From positions 1 to 64,000 of the forward strand of contig NZ_ARYK01000003.1 in NCBI RefSeq assembly GCF_000685275.1: a stretch of 64,000 nt of DNA. The letters run 5' to 3'. A program made the position numbers and the translations under genes. This document shows positions 1 to 8,811 of the stretch, one piece after another. This DNA is from Hyphomonas johnsonii MHS-2. Lineage in GTDB: Bacteria > Pseudomonadota > Alphaproteobacteria > Caulobacterales > Hyphomonadaceae. The notes beneath the pieces are model-generated. The model was not told the origin of the DNA. It did no database searches and saw nothing but the letters and a program-made list of their open reading frames with translations. Positions within the stretch are counted from its first letter, which is position 1, and every line of letters begins with the position of its first letter.

Positions 1-141
1 TGAGCCACCTCACAGGGGCAGATTTTTCGCGAGACGGGTATTCGAACCCAAGGTGCGGCCGCGGAAAAATCGGGCACAGGTCGCCAGCGAACACCCCTTT
101 CCGTGGCGAATGCAGAGCTGAAGGCGCCTGCGTGCGCGATG

Positions 142-1287
142 TCAGGTGTTTGCGAGCGGCTCGGGATCGGCGGCGGGGGTGCGCCGGCGGCTGTAGAGGA
201 TCAGCAGGGCAACGAGGCCGATGGATGTGCCCTGGCTGGAGAAGAGTTCCAGCATGCCGGCAAAGAACCAGCTGGGGATCGCCGCACGTGCCTGGGCCTC
301 GATCAGGATATCGCCTTCGCCCTTGCCGAGCAGTTCGGCATTGGCGGCCTCGATCTTGGCCTGCAGCGCGTCGCGGCGGCGGGCGAGGCCGAGTTCGTTC
401 TGGGCATCGCGATAGGGTTTCTGTTCGGTGCGGCCGACGCGTTCGACTTCCGAAATATAGGCTTCCAGGCCTTCGACGGAGCGCGTTTCCGGCGGGATGC
501 CGGCCAGCTGGACCCGCCAGTCGGCAAGCTGTTGCTGCAGCAGGGCGCGGTTTGTTCCGGCCGTGGTGATTTCTGCCTCGGAGGCCTGGTTGTTGGCCGC
601 GATATACATCTGCGTGCCGAGAATGCTGGTGCCGGCGCCGGCAAGGGCGAAGAGCAGGGCGCGGACACCTTCCTTCATGCGCTTGTTGGCCGTGTGCCAG
701 TAGAAGAAGGTGAAGCCGCCAAACGAGATGACTGACGCGATAACGCCGGTCCAGCCCCAGAGCCCGGCCTGCAACGGGTCTGTCACGGAACTGGAGAAGG
801 CCTGGTAATTGGCAAAGCCGGACAGGGCCGCCGCGCTGAGGCCCGCGCCGAGAAACAAGAGCGCGAGCAGGGTGATGATGATGCGCTCGCCGAGGTTGCG
901 GTGAGGGCGGGGAGGGGGCGGTGGGGGTGGAAGAACGCGGTCTTCAGCGCGGAGAGGCAGGACTTTGGGTTGCATGGCCGGCTGGAGGGCGCCTGACTCC
1001 GCCTTGGTAACTTCCGTGAACTCTGCGTCCTGCACGGCGGCATTGGTTGGCACCCCGGATGACTCCAGGGCGACGATCAGGTCTTCGAGGTCACCCTCAG
1101 TCTTGCAACTTGAGCATTTGAACTGTCCGGCATGGAAGTTCACCGAGAGACTGTAATCGCCCGAATCGACGCAGTCAGGTGTCAGCGAACAGCGAATCCT
1201 GAGCGCCGTCTCATCCTGGCTTGCCTCCGGATCGACCCCAAGCGACACAAGGCGTTCGATCGCTTTCAGGCGGCGTTCTTCCTGCAT
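142..1287 (-). CDS. Membrane protein with N-terminal CHC2/primase-like zinc ribbon and coiled coil
   Basis: Function not recognised; about 381 residues. The N-terminal third holds a Cys pair, a hydrophobic strand and a CSSC knuckle followed by GDLEDLI, which resembles the zinc ribbon of DnaG/phage primases (CHC2), but no primase catalytic domain follows. A proline run comes next, then about three membrane segments, a charged coiled coil of roughly 100 residues and a final membrane segment before an Arg-rich C-terminus. The ATG at 1287 is preferred because GGGG lies about 12 bases upstream; an in-frame start at 1335 would add 16 residues. It is divergent from the desaturase gene. Domain reading is by eye and function is unknown. 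Confidence 0.7.
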   Translation of the reverse strand: MQEERRLKAIERLVSLGVDPEASQDETALRIRCSLTPDCVDSGDYSLSVNFHAGQFKCSSCKTEGDLEDLIVALESSGVPTNAAVQDAEFTEVTKAESGALQPAMQPKVLPLRAEDRVLPPPPPPPRPHRNLGERIIITLLALLFLGAGLSAAALSGFANYQAFSSSVTDPLQAGLWGWTGVIASVISFGGFTFFYWHTANKRMKEGVRALLFALAGAGTSILGTQMYIAANNQASEAEITTAGTNRALLQQQLADWRVQLAGIPPETRSVEGLEAYISEVERVGRTEQKPYRDAQNELGLARRRDALQAKIEAANAELLGKGEGDILIEAQARAAIPSWFFAGMLELFSSQGTSIGLVALLILYSRRRTPAADPEPLANT

Positions 1288-1423
1288 CCCGCTTGTTTCC
1301 CCGATCCTTGGGTTCAAACCCACCGCTGAGCGCATTTATCCGAAACTCGAGCTTTGCGTCACCCCTGCGATCACATATGCGCAATGGATGACAATTCCGG
1401 CTTCCCCGAAGGCGTTGCCGACC

Positions 1424-1438
1424 TTAAGTATGTGTTAA
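1424..1438. promoter_or_regulatory. CtrA-type binding site TTAA-N7-TTAA
   Basis: TTAA at 1424-1427 and TTAA at 1435-1438 are separated by exactly 7 bases (GTATGTG), matching the full consensus of the alphaproteobacterial cell-cycle regulator CtrA. It lies 65 bases upstream of the desaturase ATG, in the gap shared with the divergent membrane-protein gene. It is the only full match I found in the intergenic gaps I scanned. Confidence 0.6.
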
Positions 1439-1503
1439 TCGGCCCGGCCTGAGAATGGCTTGCAGAACGCACGGCCCGTCGGCCGATTGGAGACACTACG
1501 CAC

Positions 1504-2394
1504 ATGATCCCTCGCTCTCTGGCCATCCCGAAAACGTGGAAGACATTCAATTCGGCCAGCTTCTTTTCAGCCTTCGGCTACCCGGCCCTTGGCCTCGCCC
1601 TGTTCATCACAATGGTCGTTCTCGGTTTCGCGCTGAGCGAACTGACGTTCCACTGGTGGTATTTCCCGATCGCGCTCGGCGTGATCGCGCTGTCCGTGTT
1701 CCTGTGCAATGCCGGCATTGGCCCGCTGCACCGCATTCTCCAGCACCGCGCAGGCGAGTTGAAGGCGCCGGCGCAATTCCTCACGATGATGAACCTGATG
1801 CTGGCCATGCAGGGCAACGTGAAGGACTGGGTGAACTATCATTCGCAGCACCACCGCTTTGCCGATGCGCCGGGCGACCCGCACAACCCGTTTGAATCCA
1901 AGCGCTGGGCCTGGGTCGGCTGGATCCTCTGGCGCGACAAGAAGGACACCGACCGCCCGCTAGCCATGTGGCTGAAGGGGCATCCGATCATTGTCTGGAT
2001 GGACCGGTTCTACAACGAGATCAGCCTGGTCGTGCACCTTGTCATTCCCGCGGCTGTCTACCTGATCGTCTGGGCTGCCGGCGGCTCGCTCGTGCTGACC
2101 GCGATCATCCATGCCAGCGTCGTCATCGGCCGCGCCATCCAGTTCCACGCCACCGTCTACGGCATCAACGTGCTCGGCCACCTCAAGACACCGATCTGGG
2201 CAGACCACCTGATGGCGCTGCTGACAGGCGGCGAAGCCTTCCACGATCATCACCATGACGCGCCGCAAAGCGCGCTGCACCGCCCGCGCAAGGGCGTCTG
2301 GAACCGGATCGTCGACTATAACGGCACCATCCTGCTGGCCTTCGAGAAGATCGGTTGGGTGCAGAACCTGAAGATCGCGCCGCAGTTCGCCTGA
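1504..2394 (+). CDS. Acyl-CoA/fatty-acid desaturase (delta-9 type)
   Basis: Integral-membrane di-iron desaturase that would introduce a cis double bond into a fatty acyl chain, keeping the membrane fluid. 296 residues. The three histidine boxes are visible: HRILQH (about residue 78), HSQHH (about 118) and HDHHH (about 247), in the order of the stearoyl-CoA desaturase family, interleaved with about four hydrophobic segments. The ATG has GGAGA 10 bases upstream. A CtrA-type box lies upstream and an intrinsic terminator directly follows, so it is probably monocistronic. The regiospecificity cannot be told from sequence. Confidence 0.9.
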   Translation: MIPRSLAIPKTWKTFNSASFFSAFGYPALGLALFITMVVLGFALSELTFHWWYFPIALGVIALSVFLCNAGIGPLHRILQHRAGELKAPAQFLTMMNLMLAMQGNVKDWVNYHSQHHRFADAPGDPHNPFESKRWAWVGWILWRDKKDTDRPLAMWLKGHPIIVWMDRFYNEISLVVHLVIPAAVYLIVWAAGGSLVLTAIIHASVVIGRAIQFHATVYGINVLGHLKTPIWADHLMALLTGGEAFHDHHHDAPQSALHRPRKGVWNRIVDYNGTILLAFEKIGWVQNLKIAPQFA

Positions 2395-2420
2395 CACGTT
2401 CCTGAATTCATTCTGAACTG

Positions 2421-2447
2421 GCCCGCCCTTCAAAAGGCGGGCTTTTT
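2421..2447 (+). terminator. Rho-independent terminator after the desaturase
   Basis: Stem GCCCGCC (2421-2427) pairs with GGCGGGC (2436-2442) over an 8-base loop and is followed by TTTTT. Confidence 0.85.
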
Positions 2448-2548
2448 CTTGGCTTCGGCACAGGTTGGCCACAGGCGCGCCCCAATGTTTCGCAATCCTG
2501 CCCGTCACGAAGGCTGGGGAGCCGATAGAAATGGGAAGGGACGCCCCG

Positions 2549-3307
2549 ATGAAATCCACACTCTTATCAATCGCCATGACAGGCCTCAGCCTGGCCATGG
2601 TCCTGCCTGCTGCGGCCAAGCCGGCACCGACACCCGCGCCGACCGCCGGGTCCATACACTCCTACATCCTGCTCGACCGCACCGGTTCGATGAGTGACAT
2701 CTGGGACGAGGCACTCGGTTCGGTGAACGCCTATGCAGCCAGCGTCGGCGAAGCCGATGAGGGCGAGACAGAAGGCGAGGACATCAAGACCGCCGTCACG
2801 CTGGCGGTCTTCGACTACCAGGAATCCCTCCAGTTCGACGTCCTGCGCAAGGCGGTCCCGGCAGAATCGTGGACGAATGTCACCAATGACGAAGCCAGTC
2901 CGCGCGGCATGACCCCGCTGTTCGACGCCATCGGCCGGATGGTCTCGCTGGCCGAAGCCGACAAGCCGGAAAAGGCCGTCATCGTCATCATGACGGACGG
3001 CCATGAGAACTCGTCGAAGGAAATCACCCGTGACGGCGCCAAGGCTGCGCTGGAGCGGGCAAAGGCCAATGGCTGGGAAGTTGTCTTTCTCGGTGCCGAA
3101 TTCGCAAGCTTCGGTGACGCCGACGCTGTTGGCATGAGCGCCTCCAAGACCATGGCCGTCGGCCAGGGCCGCATGCAGGATTCGATGTCCGCGCTTGCCA
3201 AGAAGTCCCGTGCCTATGGCAAGGGCGAAGAGGCCGAGATCATCTTCGATGAATCCGACCGCGCCACGGCCGGCGAGGAAGACGTCAAACAGCGCAAAGG
3301 CCAATAG
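2549..3307 (+). CDS. Exported von Willebrand factor A domain protein
   Basis: 252-residue protein with a Sec signal peptide (MKSTLLSIAMTG... ending AAAKPAP) followed directly by a vWA fold. The MIDAS metal site is represented by DRTGS just after the first strand, and ITMTDG-like strand residues (IVIMTDGHENS) follow later. vWA domains bind proteins in a metal-dependent way; the partner is unknown. The start at 2549 is chosen because it begins the signal peptide and has GGGAAGGGA upstream; an in-frame ATG at 2465 would place the signal internally. It is flanked by terminators, so transcribed alone. The final 30 residues are charged. Confidence 0.8.
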   Translation: MKSTLLSIAMTGLSLAMVLPAAAKPAPTPAPTAGSIHSYILLDRTGSMSDIWDEALGSVNAYAASVGEADEGETEGEDIKTAVTLAVFDYQESLQFDVLRKAVPAESWTNVTNDEASPRGMTPLFDAIGRMVSLAEADKPEKAVIVIMTDGHENSSKEITRDGAKAALERAKANGWEVVFLGAEFASFGDADAVGMSASKTMAVGQGRMQDSMSALAKKSRAYGKGEEAEIIFDESDRATAGEEDVKQRKGQ

Positions 3308-3352
3308 GTTTCAGGGGCGGTTTGACCTTCCCGAAGACTGGCCCCTGAAATG

Positions 3353-3380
3353 AAAGCCCGCTCGGTGTGAGCGGGCTTTC
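3353..3380 (+). terminator. Rho-independent terminator after the vWA gene
   Basis: An 11-bp perfect stem AAAGCCCGCTC (3353-3363) and GAGCGGGCTTT (3369-3379) with a 5-base loop. The flanking A and T runs allow function in both directions. Confidence 0.8.
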
Positions 3381-3469
3381 TGATTCCGGCGTTCCCATGA
3401 TCCGGGGCGTGACCTGCAGCAGGTGGAGCGCTAGTCTGCGCGCCTGACTCACGCTGGCTGGTTCCCGAC

Positions 3470-3931
3470 ATGCGCAAACGCACCCGTCTCAGACGCCTTG
3501 TCCCCGGATCGCTCCGGACATTGGTCGTCTATGGCGTGGCGCTGGCGGCCGGTGCCCTGCTGCTGCAGTGGCTGGAATACCAGCGATTTGCGCAATTCCA
3601 TTCCGCTGAACTCCAGATCGGCATTGTTGCCGCCCTGTTCCTCGCACTTGGCGTGTGGGCGGGCTCCAGACTGTTCCGGCGCAGTGCCACGAATGATGCT
3701 GGCGAGGCGCCCGGCAACCCGGCGGCCCGTGCCGCGCTGGGCATCAGCGACCGCGAACATGAAGTGCTGGGCCTGCTGGCAGGGGGGCTGTCGAACAAGC
3801 AGATTGCGGCAAAGCTGGGTGTGTCGCCCAATACGGTGAAGACGCACATTGCCCGCCTGTTCGAGAAACTGGGCGCGCGGCGGCGGACCGAGGCCATCCT
3901 CAAGGCGCGGGAACTCGGACTCGTGGCATAG
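3470..3931 (+). CDS. Membrane-anchored LuxR-family transcription regulator
   Basis: 153 residues: an Arg-rich N-terminus, two membrane segments (about residues 15-35 and 47-66), a short linker, then a LuxR/FixJ helix-turn-helix (about 88-150) with the family pattern LSNKQIAAKLGVSPNTVKTHI. There is no receiver or autoinducer domain, so DNA binding is tethered to the membrane. The next gene encodes a four-helix DUF4199 membrane protein, and I recall this pairing in other alphaproteobacteria. The inference is that the DUF4199 protein senses or modulates the regulator. Targets are unknown. Confidence 0.8.
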   Translation: MRKRTRLRRLVPGSLRTLVVYGVALAAGALLLQWLEYQRFAQFHSAELQIGIVAALFLALGVWAGSRLFRRSATNDAGEAPGNPAARAALGISDREHEVLGLLAGGLSNKQIAAKLGVSPNTVKTHIARLFEKLGARRRTEAILKARELGLVA

Positions 3932-3940
3932 GCCTGATAA

Positions 3941-3969
3941 AAAGGGTGATTTCGCGAAAATCACCCTTT
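3941..3969 (+). terminator. Hairpin between the LuxR and DUF4199 genes
   Basis: A 12-bp perfect inverted repeat (AAAGGGTGATTT, 3941-3952, and its complement 3958-3969) with a 5-base loop. The T tract is only three bases, so termination may be partial, which would uncouple the two genes' levels. Confidence 0.55.
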
Positions 3970-4036
3970 CGGGCGATTGAGCCGAACCGGAGGAAGGCCT
4001 TTGGTCCGGGCATCCAATCAAGGGGAGGAGAGTGAA

Positions 4037-4582
4037 ATGTTGAAACGTATTGCCTGGGCCGGGCTCGGCGGAGGCTTGATAGCAGGCGTGTTCCTGTTCG
4101 GTGTCACGATGGCGCTGAAAGACCTGTCACCGGCCGAGAACAAGTATGGCGCCCTGTTCGGCTATGCGTCCATGTTCCTGGGCTTCAGCCTGATCTTCGT
4201 GGCCGTCAAACAGCAGCGCGACGTTGCGCAGGGCGGCGTCATCAGGTTCCTGCCGGCCCTGGCAATGGGGCTGGGCATCACGTTGATCGCCGGGGTGATC
4301 TATGTGATGGCCTGGGAAGTGACGCTGGCCACGACGGGCATGGACTTTGCCGGCACCTATGGCGACGCGATGATCGAGGCAGCCCGCGCCAAGGGCGTTT
4401 CAGGCGAGGAACTCGCCGCTGTCGAAACCCGGACGCGCAAGTTTGTCGACATGTATCGCAACCCGCTGTTCCGGATGCCGATAACGCTGACGGAGATCGT
4501 GCCGCCGGGCCTGCTCGTGTCGCTGGTTTCGGCATCACTGCTCAGCAACAGCCGGTTCCTGCCGGCGCGCGCAAACGCCTGA
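4037..4582 (+). CDS. DUF4199-family membrane protein
   Basis: 181 residues with about four membrane helices (near residues 5-25, 40-58, 70-95 and 150-172), matching the DUF4199 layout, including a long polar loop between helices 3 and 4 that carries charged, Ala-rich sequence. The ATG at 4037 follows a strong GGGGAGGAGAG ribosome site; an earlier in-frame start at 3977 falls in the preceding hairpin region and is not favoured. It lies just downstream of the membrane LuxR regulator and probably works with it. The biochemical function of the family is unknown. Confidence 0.8.
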   Translation: MLKRIAWAGLGGGLIAGVFLFGVTMALKDLSPAENKYGALFGYASMFLGFSLIFVAVKQQRDVAQGGVIRFLPALAMGLGITLIAGVIYVMAWEVTLATTGMDFAGTYGDAMIEAARAKGVSGEELAAVETRTRKFVDMYRNPLFRMPITLTEIVPPGLLVSLVSASLLSNSRFLPARANA

Positions 4583-4590
4583 AACGGAAA

Positions 4591-4618
4591 AGCCCGCTCC
4601 TGGGAGCGGGCTTTTTTT
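4591..4618 (+). terminator. Rho-independent terminator after DUF4199
   Basis: AGCCCGCTCC (4591-4600) pairs with GGAGCGGGCT (4603-4612), with a run of seven T at 4612-4618. The preceding A run allows it to serve the convergent SDR gene as well. Confidence 0.9.
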
Positions 4619-4641
4619 GTCTGGGCGACGGGGGCAGGCGC

Positions 4642-5421
4642 TCAGCGCGGTGCCATGCGGATGGCGCCGTCGAGGCGGACGTCTTCGCCGTTGAAATAGG
4701 CGTTGCTGCACATCTCGCAGGCCAGCGACGCATATTCTTCCGGATTGCCGAGACGGGCCGGGTGCGGCACCTGTGCCCCGAGGGCCTTGCGGACCGGCTC
4801 AGGCGCACCTGCCAGCAGGGGCGTGTCAAAGATGCCGGGCAGGATCGTGTTGACGCGGATGAACTCGCGGCTGAGGTCGCGGGCGATTGGCAGGGTCATG
4901 CCGACAACACCGCCCTTGGAGGCTGAATAGGCAGCCTGGCCGATCTGGCCGTCTTCAGCGGCAACGGACGCAGTGTTGACGATCGCGCCGCGCTCGCCGT
5001 CGATCGGGTCGAGTGTCATCATGCCGGCAGCCGATTTCGCGATGCAGCGGAACGTGCCGACAAGGTTGATCTGGATAATCAGGTTGAACTTGTCGAGCGG
5101 GAAGTGGCTGATCTCGCCTGTTTCCTTGTGGCGGCTGGCCGTCTTGATGGCGTTACCGGTGCCGGCGCAGTTGATCAGGATGCGCTCCTGGCCGATGGCG
5201 GCACGCGATTTCACGAATCCCGCGTCGACGGAAGCGTCGTCGGTCACGTTGACCTCGCAGAACACACCGCCGAGCTTCTTGGCCAGGGCTTCGCCCTTTT
5301 CAGCGTTGAGGTCGAACAGCGCGACCTTCACGCCCATGCCGGCGAGCTTGGTGGCGGTGGCTGCGCCGAGGCCGGATGCGCCGCCTGTAATGACGGCGGA
5401 TATGCTGGAATCAAGTTTCAT
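4642..5421 (-). CDS. Short-chain dehydrogenase, 3-hydroxyacyl-CoA dehydrogenase type-2 like
   Basis: 259-residue NAD-dependent SDR that probably oxidises a 3-hydroxyacyl-CoA (or related alcohol) in fatty-acid breakdown. The cofactor motif TGGASGLG is at residues 12-19, NCAG near 85 and the catalytic YSASK near 165. Length and the LPGIFDTPLL segment fit the HSD17B10/type-2 HADH subgroup. An AGGGAGG ribosome site precedes the ATG. The gene is divergent from ykvA with 66 bases between and converges on the DUF4199 terminator. Substrate assignment is by family resemblance only. Confidence 0.85.
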   Translation of the reverse strand: MKLDSSISAVITGGASGLGAATATKLAGMGVKVALFDLNAEKGEALAKKLGGVFCEVNVTDDASVDAGFVKSRAAIGQERILINCAGTGNAIKTASRHKETGEISHFPLDKFNLIIQINLVGTFRCIAKSAAGMMTLDPIDGERGAIVNTASVAAEDGQIGQAAYSASKGGVVGMTLPIARDLSREFIRVNTILPGIFDTPLLAGAPEPVRKALGAQVPHPARLGNPEEYASLACEMCSNAYFNGEDVRLDGAIRMAPR

Positions 5422-5464
5422 GGGGCACTGCCCTCCCTGGTTTTCGTCTGACTGGCCATGTGTC

Positions 5465-5470
5465 TATAAT
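5465..5470 (+). promoter_or_regulatory. Consensus -10 hexamer for the YkvA/YhhN unit
   Basis: A perfect TATAAT lies 17 bases before the YkvA ATG in the short divergent gap, giving a very short leader that still contains a GAGGAG ribosome site. The -35 region is not obvious. Confidence 0.45.
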
Positions 5471-5487
5471 GGTATGAGGAGTTCGCA

Positions 5488-5889
5488 ATGACTGACGCAG
5501 CGGAAATTATAAATACGGTCAGGGGCACGGACGGGACATACCTGCCCAAGTCGATCGAGCGCGACGAGCGCATAGCGCGCGGCCTGGTGCCCAAACTGAT
5601 GCGTGTGATCGGCCGGGTGCCGTTCGCCGACGACCTGGTTGCGGCCTGGTACGCCGCCCGCGACCCGCTGACGCCGATGAAGGCCAAGGCCGTCCTGTTC
5701 GCGGCGGTCGCCTATTTCGTCATGCCGCTCGACCTGTTGCCCGACATGGTCGTCGGCCTCGGCTTCACCGATGATGCGACCGTGCTGGCCACCGCGCTTG
5801 GCGTGGTCGGCATGTATGTGAAGGAGCGCCATCGCCGCATGGCCCGCCGGCTGCTGCGCCTGCCGGAACCTGTCAAAGGGGCCGACTAG
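5488..5889 (+). CDS. YkvA-family (DUF1232) protein
   Basis: 133 residues. The central DUF1232 signature is clear: the stretch near residues 62-90 reads PMKAKAVLFAAVAYFVMPLD and continues LLPD, the conserved P-D-L-[IL]-P-D hairpin that follows one hydrophobic helix. A Lys/Arg-rich C-terminus follows. Family members are small membrane-associated proteins of unknown role. GAGGAG precedes the ATG. The YhhN gene starts four bases after the stop, so the two are co-transcribed. Confidence 0.85.
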   Translation: MTDAAEIINTVRGTDGTYLPKSIERDERIARGLVPKLMRVIGRVPFADDLVAAWYAARDPLTPMKAKAVLFAAVAYFVMPLDLLPDMVVGLGFTDDATVLATALGVVGMYVKERHRRMARRLLRLPEPVKGAD

Positions 5890-5893
5890 GCGC

Positions 5894-6541
5894 ATGACCG
5901 GGGGGGAGGTTTCAGTCTACGCGGCAATCGCGCTCGGCCTGCTCTATGGTGTCGCCTTCTGCTATCGCGCCAAGGGCCTGACGGGCCTGCTGGTGAAGAC
6001 CGGTTCGACGGCACTGCTGGCGCTGTGGGCGTACCTGGCGGGCGGGCCGCTCCTGCTCGTCGCCGCGCTGGCGCTGAGTTCGCTGGGGGACCTCTTCCTC
6101 GCGAAGGACGGCGAACGCTGGCTGATGCCGGGCATGGCGGCCTTCTTCCTTGCACATGTGGCCTATGTCGCCCTGTTCTGGGGCCTGGACTTTGCGCCGC
6201 GGACTGTCCTGAACCTGACGGCGCAGATCGCGCTGATCTTCGGTGGGGCAGCCTTCGTGCGGTGGCTGTCACCCTGGCTTGGCACCATGCGGGTGCCGGT
6301 GTTTGCCTATGCGGCGGTGATCCTAGTCATGGGCGCAGCGGCCCTGCGGCTTGATGCGGCCTACTGGCTCGTCACGCTCGGTGCGTTGATGTTCATCGCG
6401 TCGGACACGGTCCTGTCGCTGCAGCTTTTCCGCAAGCCCGCAGAAGAACCTGCCGGCGTTAAGTCTTCGCTCGCAGTCTGGACGCTGTATTTCGGCGGGC
6501 AGGCCCTGATCGCCTGGGGCATCCTGCGCGTCCTGGCCTAG
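5894..6541 (+). CDS. YhhN/TMEM86-family membrane protein (lysoplasmalogenase-like)
   Basis: 215 residues with about eight membrane helices. Two family landmarks are visible: SSLGDLFLA in the third helix and ASDTVLS in the seventh, whose acidic residues form the proposed active site in TMEM86B, a lysoplasmalogenase. Bacterial homologues are poorly characterised, so the enzyme activity is inferred. It is the second gene of a two-gene unit with YkvA, and its stop overlaps the convergent dioxygenase stop by 4 bases. Confidence 0.8.
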   Translation: MTGGEVSVYAAIALGLLYGVAFCYRAKGLTGLLVKTGSTALLALWAYLAGGPLLLVAALALSSLGDLFLAKDGERWLMPGMAAFFLAHVAYVALFWGLDFAPRTVLNLTAQIALIFGGAAFVRWLSPWLGTMRVPVFAYAAVILVMGAAALRLDAAYWLVTLGALMFIASDTVLSLQLFRKPAEEPAGVKSSLAVWTLYFGGQALIAWGILRVLA

Positions 6542-7377
6542 CGCGGGCGGTCGCCGTTTACCGTCACGCGGCGCATGTGGCGGCGCTGGCCGGCATAGTC
6601 GTTCAGCGCAAAGTGCCAGGTGCAGCGATTGTCCCACATGGTGACATCGCCTGCCTGCCAGCGCACCCGGCAGGTGAACTGTTCCTGCCGCGAAAGGTCG
6701 AACAGGTAGTTCAGCAGCGGCTTGCTCTCCGCCCGTGTCCAGCCGGCAAAGCGCAGGGTGAAGGCGGGGTTCACATAGAGGCCCTTCCGGCCGGTCTCCG
6801 GATGCGTGCGGATGACGGGATGCTCGTATTCCGGTGCGTCGTCGGCGCGGGTCGCCTGCATCGACTTGCGGTCTTTCGCTGAAATGCCTTTCGCGCCGTA
6901 TTCCTTGCCCGCCGAATGGATGGCGGTCATGCCGGAGAGCGTCTTCTTCAATCCGTCAGACAGCGCGTCATAGGCGGCCTGCTGGTCGGCAAACAGCGTG
7001 TCACCGCCATAGGGCGGGGTCTCGATCGCATGCAGGATCGAGCCGAGGGCCGGTTCCTCGAGGAAGCTCATGTCGGTGTGCCAGCCGCCGCCGAAATTCA
7101 CCGTGTCTTCCGGTTCCTTGATGATTTCGAGGATTTCCGGGTGGCCCGGCATGGCTTCGACATAGGGGTGCACGTTGAGCGTCCCGAAGCGGCGGCCAAA
7201 GGCCTTGTGCTGGTCCGGGGTCAGGGTGTGCTGGCCGCGGAAGACAAGCACCTTGTGGGCCATGAAGGCGCTGTGGATCTGGTCAAATGCCGCGTTCGAC
7301 AGCTCGCCCGAAAGGTCGAGGCCCGTGATTTCGGCGCCAAGTGTGCCGGAAAGGGGAGTGATCTGTATTGCGGTCAC
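6538..7377 (-). CDS. TauD/TfdA-family 2-oxoglutarate-dependent dioxygenase
   Basis: Iron(II)/2-oxoglutarate oxygenase, about 279 residues. The iron triad is visible as H100-x-D102 (GGWHTDMSF) and H255 (TWHFALNDY), with the 2-oxoglutarate-binding Arg at 266 or 270; these positions almost coincide with those of E. coli TauD. The substrate is not predictable: taurine, alkyl sulfonates, or aryloxy acids are all known in the family. No ATG fits. A GTG at 7377 gives a normal N-terminus (VTAIQITPLSG) but its ribosome site is weak, so the start is uncertain. It is divergent from serC. Confidence 0.85.
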   Translation of the reverse strand: MTAIQITPLSGTLGAEITGLDLSGELSNAAFDQIHSAFMAHKVLVFRGQHTLTPDQHKAFGRRFGTLNVHPYVEAMPGHPEILEIIKEPEDTVNFGGGWHTDMSFLEEPALGSILHAIETPPYGGDTLFADQQAAYDALSDGLKKTLSGMTAIHSAGKEYGAKGISAKDRKSMQATRADDAPEYEHPVIRTHPETGRKGLYVNPAFTLRFAGWTRAESKPLLNYLFDLSRQEQFTCRVRWQAGDVTMWDNRCTWHFALNDYAGQRRHMRRVTVNGDRPR

Positions 7378-7461
7378 ACCCTTTTGAAGCAGGTCGCAGC
7401 GCCGACCGCAAGAATGCCGTTTGCTCCCGACCGAGAAATATGAGACAGACGCGGCGGGCCA

Positions 7462-7510
7462 CATGCCCCCAACGGCATGCAGCCTATCTGTAAGGATAGG
7501 AGTAAAACAG
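7462..7510 (+). ncRNA. serC leader RNA (alphaproteobacterial serC motif)
   Basis: Two adjacent hairpins lie just before serC: CATGCC (7462-7467)/GGCATG (7474-7479) and CCTATC (7483-7488)/GATAGG (7495-7500). The second stem covers part of the ribosome site AGGAG (7498-7502). This matches what I recall of the conserved serC RNA motif found upstream of serC-serA in alphaproteobacteria, where masking of the ribosome site is thought to regulate translation. The ligand or signal is not known. Confidence 0.7.
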
Positions 7511-8674
<1,164 letters not shown>

Positions 8675-8691
8675 CTGTTGCCTCCTGCGCT

Positions 8692-8720
8692 CTCGTCCCT
8701 CGACTTCGCTCGGGATGAGG
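8692..8720. repeat. REP-like palindromic element, copy 1
   Basis: CTCGTCCC (8692-8699) pairs with GGGATGAG (8712-8719) around TCGACTTCGCT. It belongs with the second element below to the TCATCCTGAGC...GTCGAAGGA type dispersed in alphaproteobacterial genomes (from memory). Confidence 0.6.
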
Positions 8721-8743
8721 GCGCGCTGACACACCCAATGGAA

Positions 8744-8774
8744 GGCTCATCCTGAGCAACGTCGAAGGAGAGCC
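8744..8774. repeat. REP-like palindromic element, copy 2
   Basis: GGCTCATCCT (8744-8753) pairs with AGGAGAGCC (8766-8774). Its core CATCCTGAGCAACGTCGAAG is the inverted relative of copy 1, so the two face each other between serC and serA. It may affect serA mRNA stability. Confidence 0.6.
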
Positions 8775-8811
8775 GGGCCTCGCGCCCCTGAAATCGCAAA
8801 GAGAAACCGAA

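Noticed and set aside
1-60. T-loop-like sequence GGGTTCGAATACCC on the minus strand, suggesting a tRNA 3' end or attachment site.
   Set aside because: The stem does not fit a 5-bp T arm around a 7-base loop, and no acceptor stem, anticodon arm or CCA is present.
2-121. Open frame at the left edge (40 codons, Arg-rich) as the tail of an upstream gene.
   Set aside because: Too short and compositionally ambiguous without upstream sequence.
142-1287. Calling the CHC2-like protein a primase or phage remnant.
   Set aside because: There is no TOPRIM or AEP catalytic domain and no neighbouring phage genes.
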